Below are positions 1 to 9,795 of a stretch of 64,000 nucleotides of DNA, in pieces. The translations under genes were made by a program, and so were the position numbers. Source of the DNA: Spirometra erinaceieuropaei (lineage: Eukaryota > Platyhelminthes > Cestoda > Diphyllobothriidea > Diphyllobothriidae); assembly GCA_902702965.1 (NCBI GenBank), contig CACRXP010000087.1, positions 1,173,912 through 1,237,911 on the forward strand, written 5' to 3'. How positions within the stretch are numbered: position 1 is the stretch's first letter; each line of letters opens with the position of its first letter. The notes below the pieces were generated by a model that saw nothing but the letters and a program-made list of their open reading frames with translations, searched no databases and was not told the DNA's origin.

Positions 1-28
1 CAGCACCACCACCACCACCACCAACACC

Positions 29-59
<31 letters not shown>

Positions 60-60
60 C
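1..60. repeat. (CAC)n microsatellite
   Basis: Imperfect CAC/CAG triplets at the left edge. They directly adjoin the 3' end of the minus-strand LINE copy that starts at 61. A second CCA tract lies at that element's truncated 5' end (4320-4397), so the copy is bracketed by the same microsatellite. This could be a 3' tail or a microsatellite target. Confidence 0.8.
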
Positions 61-1129
61 CGACAGTTCGACCGTCGATTTCGACGATGTCCACCGTGTG
101 CCCCACACCAGGTGGGAGCAGAGACGGTGACTTGCGCAGGGGTTTATAGTGCGGGTAGACTTGCGCTGCATCTACCTACACTCCCTCCTCCTCCCCCGCC
201 TGGGCCCGGTGTCAAGACAGATTCAAGAAGACCGGAGACGAGTGAGGCCGCAGGTGGATGGCTCGGACGGATCCTCACCTTGGCGTTCAACCACACCCCC
301 CGGTCCACACAACAAATAACCAGGATTTCAACCAACACAACAGAGATTTGGAGGCTGGCACGGCCGAAGCCGCACCTGGGCGTGCCGCCAACGTCTGGCT
401 CGGATCCCACACTGTGGTGGGAATGCCATAAAGGCCACATTAAAAAGGAGCCATTGCAGCCTGACTCTCAGACCGCTTCCCGTTAAGGAGGAGGTCCAAG
501 GTATCCCGTCAGTTGGCAACATTCCAAGCCACGGCTTTTAGCGCACCGTGATAGCTTCAAGCGCGTCAGATTGATTATAGTGAGGAAAATGCGCTGAGTC
601 GTCGACCTCACTCTCCCTTCCCATTCCCACACCCCAGCCACTGTCCGAGCCGGTCAGTAGACTGGAGTGGGGAATGGGCGCGGTGGCTGACATGGTCGAC
701 TGACCATGCCTGCGCGCGCCACAGCACGACCTGGCCCCCCATACACACAACACCAGGATTTCACACAACGGGGGTTGAACGGCGTATCTCCCACTGGCGT
801 GAGAGGGCCGTGGAAGGTGCTGCTTCAGCCCATCCCCAGCCCACCAGTCCGCCACTACACACAACACACACAACGTGACGAACTGCGCGAACCAAGAGCG
901 GGCCTCAATCAGCATCCTTCCTATCCACGACACTTGACGTGTCGGGATAGTCTCGGACACAAGTCACCCGTGCAGCCGAAGCCGCATGGGTACCGAGTCG
1001 AGATGCACACTTCCCACTTGCGTAAGAGGCGGCAGTTGAGTGCATGAGGTGTGTGAGTGTTGATGTCTGGTGGGGTGATGGTGTTAGGAGGTAGGGAGTG
1101 AGGGAATGTGTGGTGTGACCGGCGGTTGT
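61..1129 (-). other. LINE 3' UTR, left copy
   Basis: Non-coding tail of the left LINE. It aligns in reverse complement with 6169-7250, including a shared block with phrases such as CTATAAACCCCTGCGC and CTTGACTCTGTCTTGACACC near the extreme 3' end. Small open frames here overlap on both strands and are not conserved between copies, so none is called as a gene. Confidence 0.75.
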
Positions 1130-4100
1130 CTACCGCAGGTCGTCGTGGATACGCATGTGGCCGAATAGACCCATGCGATGCGTGAAGGTGCGAGGGCAGT
1201 GTGGGCAGTGGAGGCGAGTGCGGTGGGTGTAGGTTGGTGCTCCAGGCACTGGTTCGCCAGTCTCTGTGCGATGGATTCGCAAGTGACCGACCAGGCCGAT
1301 GCGTGAAGTGAAGGTGCGATCGCAGTGAGGGCAGATGCAGTCCTGGCCCTCACGTCCGATGATGGAGGTTGCAGGGGTTGTGCCGGTTGTTGTGTCAGGT
1401 TCGGCTGTGGTGAAGTCGTGGGCGACAGACGCCGAAGCGGCCGTCGTTGTGGCAGTGAAGGAGGAAAAGGAGGAGAAAGGGGAGGAGTGAGGGGTGGTAA
1501 GGTCGGTGGCGTCGATGTCGGCTGGGGAGTTGTTAGTGGGTGCACAAGGTGGTGGATTGGGAGTGGGGCTCGGCGGGGTGGATGTGTCAAGGCTGCGGTC
1601 AATTCCGCTCTCGTGGATGCGCATGTGGCCGAATACACCCATGCGATGAGTGAAGGTACGAGGGCATTGTGGGCAGTGGAGACGAGTGCGGTGGGTGTAG
1701 GTTGGTGCTCCAGGCACCGGTTCGCCAGTCTCTGTGCGATGGATTCGCAAGTGACCGACCAGGCCGATGCGAGAGGTGAAGGTGCGGTCGCAGTGAGGGC
1801 AGGTGTAGTCCTGATCCTCATCAGTGGTATCGGGAGAGGTGGGAGAGGTGATGTTGGTTGGTGTGTTGGTGTTGGTGATGTGTGAGACAGCAGTCTGAAC
1901 GGCCGCCGCTGGGGCCGCTGGAATTGGTGGTGCAGAAGGAGTGTCAGAGTTAGTTGGCGGAAGGGAGGAGGAAGAGGCGGGCGGGGGGACGATGGCTGGA
2001 GCAGTTCGAGAGGTGCAGTTGGTTCGGAGATGTCCAACAAGTCCGATTCGTGCCCGGAATGTCCGTTGACATCGAGGACACGTAGGTGGAGGTTGTGCGG
2101 CGGCGTTGCGGACTGGGCGAAGTTGTGCCTTGCGGGCTTCGCGTTTCGCTTTGGCGGCGGCGATGCGGTTGGCTTCATAGATAGCAGCGCCCGTCTTCAC
2201 TGTTCTCCTCCATGTCGGGCGATCGCGAGCGAGCTCTTCCCAGTTGGTCGGGTTGATTTGCAGGCGCTTCAGGGAGGACTTCAGGGTATCCTTGTAACGG
2301 CGAATTTGGCCTCCTTGACGACGGGAACCCGTCGCGACGTCTCCGTAGAAGAGTCGTTTGGGTAGTCGCTCGTCGTCCATGCGCACCAGGTAACCGCTCC
2401 AACGCAGCTGCATTTGTCTCAGTATGGCGTAGATGCTGAGGATTCCCGTTCGTTCCAGTACTTCCGTGTCGGGGATTCGATCCTGCCAGTTCAGCCTCAG
2501 GATGCGGCGGAGACAGCTGAGGTGGAAGTGGTTCAGACGGCGTGCCTGCCTCGTGTACACCGTCCAAGTCTCCGCTCTATAAAGTAGCGTCGGCAGGATG
2601 ACGGCCTTGTACATCTTCAGCTTCGTGCTTAGTTGAAGACCTTGACGATTCCAAACTGTGCTTTGGAGGCGACCGAAGGCTTGACTGGCTTTCGAGATCC
2701 TGTTGGCGACTTCGTCGTCGATCTTGGTGTTGCGGGAGAGCGTGCTGCCCAGGTGCGGGAAGTTCTCTACCACTTGCAGTTGAGTCCCATTTACGTTGAT
2801 TTGCGGCGCGTTGGGGGCTGTGGCTGAGTTGGGAGGCGGCTGATGCATCACCACCGTCTTCTGCGTGTTGATAACCAGCCCAAAGTTCTCGCAGGCGGCG
2901 GAGAATAGGTCCATGCTCCGTTGAATCTCCTCTTCCGAGGTGGTGTTCAGGGCGCAGTCGTCGGCGAAGAGGAGTTCGTGCACGGTGGCTGTGGATACGC
3001 GCGATTGGAAGTTCATGCGACGGTGATTCAGGAGATGACCGTCCGTTCTGTAGGCGATGCGGATTCCAGGGCGTTCGTCGCGGTAGGCGTCCATCAGCAT
3101 GGCAGAGAACATAAGACTGAAGAGGGTAGGCGCCAGCACACAGCCCTGCTTCACTCCGTTGGTCACTGCGAATGCCTCTGAGACAGCTCCGTTGTCCGTG
3201 ACTCGCGCCATCATAGCGTCGTGCAGCTGACGCACCATCTGAGTGAATCGCTCGGGACAGCCGAATTTCTGCATGATCTTCCACAGTCCTTCACGATTCA
3301 CCGTGTCGAAGGCTTTCGTCAGGTCCACGCAGGTAGAGTACAGGTGGGTCCGCATCTCCTGGCACTTCTCCTGAAGTTGGCGGGCGGCGAAGATCATATC
3401 CGTGGTCCCACGATGACGACGGAAGCCGCATTGGCTTTCCGGCAGAAGGCCCTGTTCCAGATGGTTATTGAGGTGGTTGAGCAGGATGCGAACGAAGATC
3501 TTCCTGGCGATGTTCAGTAGGGAAATGCCGCGGTGATTGTCGCAGACTTGGCGATTCCCTTTGCGCTTGTAAAGGTGCACGATAGTTGCGTCCTTGAAAT
3601 CTTGCGGGACTTCACCTTGACGCCACATCTCCTGGAAGAGCGCAGTCAGGTGATCCATCAGTAGGGGACCTCCGTGCTTGTAGACCTCAGCAGGGATTGC
3701 GTCCGATCCGGGTGCTTTCCCGCTGGAGAGCCGCTGCACGGCCCTGATCGTTTCCTGGAGAGATGGCGGGAGGTCGAGGTCCACGTTGGTCGCCACTTGC
3801 GGCAAGCGGGCGATGGCTGCGTCGGAGATGACGGAAGGGCGGTTGAGGACGCCTCGGAAGTGCTCGGCCCATCGCTGTAGAATTTGCGTCTTCTCAGTCA
3901 GGAGAGTGCTGCCGTCGGCGCTGAGGAGAGGAGCAGTGCCCTTCGTCGGCGGACCGTAGACAGCTTTGATCGCAGAGAAGAAGTTCTTCCATTCGTTGCG
4001 GTCCGCATAGCCTTGGATCTCCTCAGCTTTGCGAGCAGTCCAGGCGTCCTGCATCTCGCGCAGTCGTTGCTGAAGCTGTAGGCGACTGCGGTAGAAGGCA

Positions 4101-4297
4101 GCTTTGTTGTCCTCAGTGGGGTGATCTACGTAGGCTTTGTGTAGGCGGTTCTTCTTGGCAAGCAGATTGCTGATGGCAGCGTCGTTGTCGTCGAACCAGT
4201 CCTGGTGTTGGCGGGGAGCGCGACCGAGGACGGCGAGAGCCGTCGACTGGACCGTGTCTCGCAGCTGACGCCAGCGGTTCTCCACGGAGGCGTTCTC
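1130..4297 (-). CDS. LINE reverse transcriptase fused to five C2H2 zinc fingers (5' partial)
   Basis: About 1,055 codons are open. The reading can be extended to 4486 only by running through the CCA microsatellite (a valine run) and the antisense of the right-hand LINE, so an apparent start at 4486 is an artefact. I begin at 4297, just after an alanine-rich GCC tract. In order: a linker (RWRQL...), RT fingers and palm with the motifs [27 protein letters not shown] and LFADDC (YADD-box equivalent, near 2950-2980), an RTE-like thumb ([15 protein letters not shown] replaces the G of the right copy), then near the C-terminus one CX2C...HX4C finger and two pairs of C2H2 fingers. RT copies element RNA at a nicked target; the fingers probably bind nucleic acid. 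The N-terminal endonuclease is missing, so this copy cannot be autonomous, but the frame is intact and could supply protein if transcribed. Confidence 0.85.
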   Translation of the reverse strand, partial: ENASVENRWRQLRDTVQSTALAVLGRAPRQHQDWFDDNDAAISNLLAKKNRLHKAYVDHPTEDNKAAFYRSRLQLQQRLREMQDAWTARKAEEIQGYADRNEWKNFFSAIKAVYGPPTKGTAPLLSADGSTLLTEKTQILQRWAEHFRGVLNRPSVISDAAIARLPQVATNVDLDLPPSLQETIRAVQRLSSGKAPGSDAIPAEVYKHGGPLLMDHLTALFQEMWRQGEVPQDFKDATIVHLYKRKGNRQVCDNHRGISLLNIARKIFVRILLNHLNNHLEQGLLPESQCGFRRHRGTTDMIFAARQLQEKCQEMRTHLYSTCVDLTKAFDTVNREGLWKIMQKFGCPERFTQMVRQLHDAMMARVTDNGAVSEAFAVTNGVKQGCVLAPTLFSLMFSAMLMDAYRDERPGIRIAYRTDGHLLNHRRMNFQSRVSTATVHELLFADDCALNTTSEEEIQRSMDLFSAACENFGLVINTQKTVVMHQPPPNSATAPNAPQINVNGTQLQVVENFPHLGSTLSRNTKIDDEVANRISKASQAFGRLQSTVWNRQGLQLSTKLKMYKAVILPTLLYRAETWTVYTRQARRLNHFHLSCLRRILRLNWQDRIPDTEVLERTGILSIYAILRQMQLRWSGYLVRMDDERLPKRLFYGDVATGSRRQGGQIRRYKDTLKSSLKRLQINPTNWEELARDRPTWRRTVKTGAAIYEANRIAAAKAKREARKAQLRPVRNAAAQPPPTCPRCQRTFRARIGLVGHLRTNCTSRTAPAIVPPPASSSSLPPTNSDTPSAPPIPAAPAAAVQTAVSHITNTNTPTNITSPTSPDTTDEDQDYTCPHCDRTFTSRIGLVGHLRIHRTETGEPVPGAPTYTHRTRLHCPQCPRTFTHRMGVFGHMRIHESGIDRSLDTSTPPSPTPNPPPCAPTNNSPADIDATDLTTPHSSPFSSFSSFTATTTAASASVAHDFTTAEPDTTTGTTPATSIIGREGQDCICPHCDRTFTSRIGLVGHLRIHRTETGEPVPGAPTYTHRTRLHCPHCPRTFTHRMGLFGHMRIHDDLR

Positions 4298-4397
4298 GGC
4301 AGCGGCGGCGGCGGCGGCCACAACCACCACCACCACCACCACTACCACCACCACCACCACCACCACCACCACCACAGGCACCACCACCACCACCACC
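4298..4397. repeat. (GCC)n/(CCA)n microsatellite at palindrome centre
   Basis: A short GCC run (4298-4319) is followed by CCA/CAC triplets (4320-4397). It separates the truncated 5' ends of the two inverted LINE copies. About 35 bases of unrelated sequence (4398-4432) follow before the right copy starts. Confidence 0.85.
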
Positions 4398-4432
4398 GAA
4401 AATGACTCGCACACTCCCGATCTATCTTGTTC

Positions 4433-6168
4433 ATGAAGAAATTCGGCTGTCCGGAGCGATTCACTCAGATGGTGCGTCAGCTGCACGACGCTATGATGGC
4501 GCGAGTCACGGACAACGGAGCTGTCTCAGAGGCATTCTCAGTGACCAACGGAGTGAAGCAGGGATGCGTGCTGGCGCCTACTCTCTTCAGTCGTATGTTC
4601 TTTGCCATGCTGACGGACGCCTATAGCGACGAACGTCCTGGAATCCGCATCGCCTACAGAACGGACGGTCATCTCCTGAATCAACGACGGATGCACTTCC
4701 AATCGCGCGTATCCACAACCACCGTTCACGAACTCCTCTTCGCTGACGACTGCGCCCTGAACACCACCTCGGAAGAAGAGATGCAACGGAGTATGGACCT
4801 ATTCGCCGCCGCCTGCGAGAACTTCGGTCTGGTCATTAACACGCAGAAGACGGTGGTGATGCACCAACCGCCACCCAATTCATCCACACCACCCAACGCG
4901 CCGCCGCAAATCAACGTGAACGGAACCCAACTGCAAGTGGTAGAGAACTTCCCTTACCTGGGCAGTAATCTCTCCCGCAACACCAAGATCGACGACGAAG
5001 TCGCCAACAGGATCTCGAAAACCAGCCAAGCCTTCGGTCGCCTCCAAAGCACAGTTTGGAATCGTCAAGGTCTTCAACTAAGCACGAAGCTGAAGATGTA
5101 CAAGGCCGTCATCCTGCCGACGCTACTGTATGGAGCGGAGACCTGGACGGTGTACACAAAGCAGGCACGCCGTCTGAACCACTTCCACCTCAGCTGTCTT
5201 CGTCGCATCCTGAGGCTGAACTGGCAGGATCGAATTCCCGACACTCATGTGCTGGAATGGACGGGAATTCTGAGCATCTACTCCATGTTGAGACAAATGC
5301 AGCTGCGTTGGAGCGGTTACCTGGTGCGCATGGACGACGAGCGACTACCCAAACGACTCTTCTACGGAGAAGTCGCGACGGGTTCTTGCCGCCAAGGAGG
5401 CCAAATTCGCCGTTACAAGGACACTCTGAAGCCCTCCCGGAAACGCCTGCAAATCAACCCAACCAACTGGGAAGAGCTCGCACACTATCTACCGACCTGG
5501 AGGAGGGCAGTGAAGACAGGCGCTGCGATCTACGCAGCCAACCGCATCGCCGCCGCCAAAGCGAAACGCGAAGCCCGCAAGGCACAACTTCGCCCAGTAC
5601 GCAACGCGGACGCTTAACCGCTGCCTAGGTGTCCTCGGTGTCAACGGACATTCCGGGCTCGAATTGGACATGTCGGACATCTTCGGAGCAACTGCGCCTC
5701 TCGGATTGCACCACCCATCACTCCCCGCCCGCTTTTTCCTCGTCCTCTCCGCTGCGAACTAACTCTGGCAATTCTTCCGAACCACGACTTCCATCCTCCT
5801 CTTCTTCCTCCTCCTCCTCCTCCTCCTCCTCCTCCTCCTCCTCCTCCTTCACTGCCCCAACTGCGGCCGCTCAGGAGGCCGTCTCGCACATCACCAACCG
5901 CGACACAACAACAGACACCACCCCCAACACTCCTGACTCCAGCAATGAGGATCAGGACTACACCTGCCCTCACTGCGACCGCACCTTCGTCCCACACATC
6001 GGCCTGGTCGGTCACTTGCGAATCCATCGCACAGAGACTGGCGAACCAGTGCCTGGAGCACCAACGTACACCCACCACGCTCATCTCAACTGCCCACACT
6101 GCCCTCGCACTTTCAGTCATCGCATGGGTCTCTTCGGCCAAATGCGCATCCACGACGACCTGCGGTAG
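4433..6168 (+). pseudogene. LINE reverse transcriptase/zinc-finger remnant with nonsense codon and frameshift
   Basis: The RT part (to 5617) is open and keeps the catalytic LFADDC near 4735-4757 and the [14 protein letters not shown] thumb. It then stops at a TAA (5615-5617) where the left copy has a CAA glutamine codon, so one C-to-T change separates the RT from the fingers. The first finger (CPRCQRTF...) continues in the same frame after the stop. Fingers two and three are in another frame (5945-6168), so a frameshift lies between, most likely in the TCC microsatellite at 5792-5850. The last finger reads GQMRIH where the left copy has GHMRIH, losing a zinc ligand. Confidence 0.85.
5792..5850 (+). 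repeat. (TCC)n microsatellite inside LINE coding remnant
   Basis: About 19 TCC/TTC triplets encode a serine or proline run depending on frame. It is absent as a long run in the left LINE copy and is the likely site of the frameshift that splits the zinc fingers. Confidence 0.8.
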
Positions 6169-7250
6169 ACAACCGCCGGTTATACCACACATTCACACAC
6201 TCCCTACCTTCCTCCACCATCACCAACACACGTGAACACGCACCTATCGCAAGCACCCAACTGCCACCTGCTACGCAAGTGGGAAGTGTGCATCTCGACT
6301 CGGTACCCATGCGGCTTCGGCTGCACGGGTGACTTGTGTCCGAGACTATCCCGACACATCAAGCGTCGTGGATAGGAAGGCTGCTGACTGACGCCCGCTC
6401 TCGGCTCACGCAGTCCGTCCCGTTGTGTGTGTGTTGTGTGGAATGGCGGACTGGTGGGCTGAGGACGGGCTGAAACATCACCTTTCACGGCCCTCTCACG
6501 CCAGTGGGAGATACGCCGTTCAACCCCCGTTGTGTGAAATCCTGGTGTTGTGTGTATGGGGGGCCAGGTCGTGCTGTGGCGCGCGCAGGCATGGTCAGTC
6601 GACCATGTCAGCCACCGCGCCCATTCCCCACTCCAGTCTACTGACCGGCTCGGACAGTGGCTGGGGTGTGGGATTGGGAAGAAAGAGTGAGGTCGACGAC
6701 TCAGCGCATTTTCCTCACTATAAACAATCTGACGCGCTTGGAGCTATCTCGGTGCGCTAAAAGCCGTGGCTTTGAAGGTTGCCAACTGACGGTGTAACTT
6801 GGACCTCCTCCTTGACTGGTGGTGGTCTGAGAGTCAGGCTGCAATGGCTCCTTTTTAATGTGGCCTTTTTGGCACTCCCATCACAGTGTGGGTTCCGAGC
6901 CCGGCGTTGGCGGCACGCCCAGGTGCGGCTTCGGCCGTGCCAGCCTCCAAAGCTCTGTTGTGTTGTTCAAATCCTGGTTATTTGTTGTGTGGACCAGAGG
7001 GTGTGGTGGAACGCCAAGGCGAGGATCCGTCCGAGCCATCCACTGCAGCCTCTCTCGTCACCGGTCTTCTTGACTCTGTCTTGACACCGGGCTCAGGCGG
7101 GATAGGAGAGGGTGTAGGTAGATGCAGCGCAAGTCTGCTGGCACTATAAACCCCTGCGTAAGTCACCGTCCCTGCTCCCACAATGCAGTCTGTGGGGCAC
7201 ACGGCGGACATCATCGAAATCGATGGTCGAACTGTCGTGTGTGTCTGTGT
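6169..7250 (+). other. LINE 3' UTR, right copy
   Basis: Reverse-complement partner of 61-1129. It contains the module 6955-7250 that also begins the second duplicated unit at 20358-20640. No coding sequence is supported. Confidence 0.7.
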
Positions 7251-7262
7251 GTGTATGTGTGT
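7218..7262 (+). repeat. (GT)n tract at LINE 3' end
   Basis: GTGTGT-rich run directly after the LINE 3' end; the equivalent site in copy B (20640-20655) has the same kind of run. Probably the 3' tail. Confidence 0.6.
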
Positions 7263-8540
7263 GGCCTCAATATGAGGCTCTATATGCCTGAGCTATTCCA
7301 AACGTACTTCATTTATTATCGCCTTGGCTTACTAGCCATCTTACTTAATTCTCCGTTGACATATGTATGCTTTCTTAATTGTTGTTTGCCTCACTTCTTC
7401 CTATTTATAGGACTGCTGCAGCTCATATCTGATGTATTTGCTTCAAATGTTTTCATTCATTTATACAGGGAGTTGTGCGCATCGAAAGATTTCTGAAAGT
7501 TTGTTCTTTATGGAAAATCGCTTTAGACAGAACTTGATACGTACCTCAACTTATTTATGCTCCGAAATCTTCCTCAGTATCCATTTCCATCACTAATGAT
7601 CATTCAAACACGTTGAACCATTGGGCAAGGCCTCATCTATGAGAGCAGCTAGGTGCGCACGCATACAGTCATCTAGATCCTATCAATATTTCATGTATCT
7701 AAGTGTTCCACCACCACTGGGCCCCAAACAACTCCCCGCCGGAGTTTCTCTGTATAAGTATTGATACTTATCCTTTTAAGCTATTTATGACACTGCTTCC
7801 GACAGTATTTATGTGTGCTTTCTAGTAAGTTTTCCAGTAAGCTAAACTCGGTAGTTTACCCCTGGTCGTGCTTCCGCCATCTGTTCTCGCGCAATCTATT
7901 TTATTCGTCATTCAAATTTTCGGCTCGATATCGATTTCTTAGTGCGGCGTTTCAGGACCGGCAGGACGTGCTGACTTGGCTCCTTCGTGGTTGAAAAAGG
8001 CTTTGCTTAGATTTTCGGTCCGTTATCCAGTGTTGCCAATTTAGTAAACATTCAGCGGAATATGAGAAAAGAATTTAAGTTCATTTCTGTACTACATAGT
8101 CAACAGGTCAATAGTATCCACAACAAAGCTTTTTATGCATTCTAGATAGAATAGTATCGAGCTTTTCTCATTAACTTACTTCTAAAATATTCAACTACTA
8201 GACTTCGGTACAAGTCACCCCAAAGTCTGAGTGTTGCATCTTCATGTTTCGATCTTTCACTTAGGAACTTGTACTCAAAGGGATGACACTTGAAATTATT
8301 TTCGGATTTTTAAGTCCACTGTGACTGCCATCGAAAGCGGTTGTTTTTACAGAATTTAACTACTCTTCCTCGTTTCGTTCCCAATCGAGCCGTTGAGGTT
8401 CACAATAGGCCCTCATGTTTCTCCAACTAGTCGGTGAATTCTTTGTCATTAGTCGCCTCTGCCTTGACTTTGGCACACGACCGGTCTCCCCTCCGAGTTA
8501 ATATTAACTCGTGTAAAGAAGGGCGCTTTGACACTATATG
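7263..8540. other. Copy A, unannotated stretch
   Basis: No gene, RNA or transposon is recognised. It is conserved in copy B at 20655-21914. Near 8270-8490 (minus strand) a frame of about 70 codons is shared with copy B (21642-21857) but broken here by a stop, so any coding function is gone or never existed. Confidence 0.6.
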
Positions 8541-8819
8541 ACAGCTCGGCTGTCGATTCCGACGATGTCCACCGTGTGCTACACAGCAAGGTGCAACAGG
8601 AATTGTGACTTACGCGTGGTTTAGTTTATAGAGATAGTGGACTTGCGCAGCAGTTACTGCACTCTCCCCTCCTCCCCTACCTGGACCCAGTGTCAAGACA
8701 GAGTCAAGGAGACCGGGACGGGGGGGAGGGCGCAGTTGGCTGGCGGGCCGAACCCGCACCTAGGCGTGCCATCAACCCCCTGATCTACAACATACACTTG
8801 ACCAACAACAACATCACCC
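8541..8819 (-). mobile_element. LINE 3' module, reverse orientation (part 1, interrupted by Merlin)
   Basis: Matches the LINE 3' terminal module in the orientation of 61-250 (GTCCACCGTGTG..., ...TGTCAAGACAGAGTCAAG). It continues at 9627-9795 after the Merlin insertion. Confidence 0.65.
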
Positions 8820-8827
8820 CAACAGGG

Positions 8828-9618
8828 GGTAACAATCGGGAGACGGCACCCAAAAACTCCGTTACCTAGGAATAATACCTTTAACAGTAGACTCGAACGC
8901 CTTCAGGCTATATCAGCGGCTGCAGGCCTACTTTTACGCACTACTTGAACTTTCCGCGACGGCCCAACATGGGCTGGCCGAACGAACATCGCAGGGGGTT
9001 ACATGGACGATGGCCGCTGTTACCCAACCTTTCCCCATCGTTAAACACGTACACCTGAATATACGGCATACCTTCGCATTATGGCAGTTTATTGCAAAGC
9101 AAAAGCACTTTAAATGGGATAAGTCTGCAAAACATAAGCCAGGAACAGTTCCCAGGGATGTGTCAAAGACATACCATTGAGGCCCAACCAAAGAGGATAC
9201 TGTACTTCCTCTATGTGAGCCCACACAGCTCGACCGCATACAGGGTCCCCCTCTTGGAGTTACCTTTTCAGTCTACTCCAGTATGCCTCAATGGCATTGG
9301 TGTGCCGTCCGGTGGTAGGGTCCTTGAGGTTCTATGAGTGGTTAACAGAGAAATGTAGATAACCTTCTAAGAAAAGACGATTATACGCCTTCCACTCGTC
9401 CGTTACCACTTTATTGCCTTTGGCGACCCATTTTGTAATAACGGAAAGGGAAAGGGGCAAACTTCGATCATTCACCTGCTCAAATAATGCTTTTACTCGG
9501 CTAGTATCGTACATCTCGACCAGCCACCACCCATAAAACCCCTATTACCACCTGTTCCGTAAGACAGGCTGCTTTGGTTAGGCGGATTATTTTTGGGTGC
9601 CATCTCCCGATTGTTACC
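8828..9618 (-). mobile_element. Merlin DNA transposon, copy A (791 bp)
   Basis: Terminal inverted repeats start GGTAACAATCGGGAGA at both ends and are flanked by a perfect 8-bp direct repeat CAACAGGG (8820-8827 and 9619-9626). The minus strand encodes a decayed IS1016/ISXO2-type DDE transposase, the enzyme of Merlin elements, whose known target duplications are 8-9 bp. It interrupts a LINE 3' module. The same insertion with the same target duplication is in copy B, so it predates the duplication. Confidence 0.85.
9240..9514 (-). pseudogene. Merlin transposase fragment, copy A
   Basis: Reads MYDTSR...VVTDEWKAYNRL, then a TAG after NHS, then the same frame continues DPTTGRHTNAIEAYWSRLK and reaches TAA. 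TDEW and HTNAIEAYW are the second and third catalytic blocks of ISXO2/IS1016-type transposases; the first catalytic block is not found upstream. It carries at least two in-frame stops and is not functional. Copy B is better preserved. Confidence 0.8.
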
Positions 9619-9626
9619 CAACAGGG

Positions 9627-9795
9627 GTCAGATGGACGGGCATGACTGGGAGGCCATGCCCATCACCTATATACTCGGCGGGAGCGCAAGCGCAGCTACC
9701 GGCAGGGAACTAGTTTTCAGGGGACTTCCAACGCATACCAGGCTGCAAAGACCATGCTGCGAAGGCCATGGTTTGTTGATACTGGCATAGCACAA
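9627..9795 (-). mobile_element. LINE 3' module, reverse orientation (part 2)
   Basis: Continuation of the module at 8541-8819 beyond the Merlin insertion; matches 19740-19880 and 33280-33430 in reverse complement. Confidence 0.6.

Larger units (their letters stand above)
61..4297 (-). mobile_element. Non-LTR retrotransposon (LINE), left copy, 5'-truncated
   Basis: The element reads leftwards: truncated coding region 4297-1130, then about 1.07 kb of 3' UTR (1129-61). Its 3' UTR matches, in reverse complement, the 3' UTR of the right copy (6169-7250), and its last few hundred bases recur many times in the window. The apurinic endonuclease expected upstream of the reverse transcriptase is absent; the element is cut at the linker before the RT. 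The clade is RTE/BovB-like by the RT C-terminal layout, which is an inference. Confidence 0.85.
61..7250. repeat. Large inverted repeat made of two head-to-head LINE copies
   Basis: Left arm 61 to about 3290 is the reverse complement of right arm about 4433-7250; the left element carries an extra kilobase of RT towards the centre. The arms differ at several percent of amino acids (for example [11 protein letters not shown] against [11 protein letters not shown]), so they are not recent mirror images. Both carry the same 3' part of the element, which excludes a single twin-primed insertion. Confidence 0.85.
4433..7250 (+). mobile_element. LINE, right copy, 5'-truncated
   Basis: Same family as the left copy in opposite orientation, truncated inside the RT palm (starting at KKFGCPERF). 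The coding remnant runs to 6168, then about 1.08 kb of 3' UTR, ending in a (GT)n stretch near 7230-7262. Its 3' end is continuous with the tandemly duplicated unit copy A. Confidence 0.85.

Noticed and set aside
1084..2178. Second long proline-rich open frame on the minus strand overlapping the zinc-finger region
   Set aside because: Alternative frame of the G+C-rich repeated finger region; no conserved motifs, unlike the frame with five C2H2 fingers.
4205..4405. Histidine-rich open frame on the plus strand
   Set aside because: Translation of the CAC microsatellite; no conserved residues beside the repeat.
4298..4486. Apparent N-terminus of a 1,118-codon protein with a long valine run
   Set aside because: This part is the CCA microsatellite read in antisense plus the antisense of the right LINE copy. 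Only residues from about 4297 downwards match LINE protein.
61..7250. Single twin-primed LINE insertion
   Set aside because: Twin priming gives one inverted 5' part and one direct 3' part. Here both arms contain the same 3' region with separate mutations, so they are two copies.
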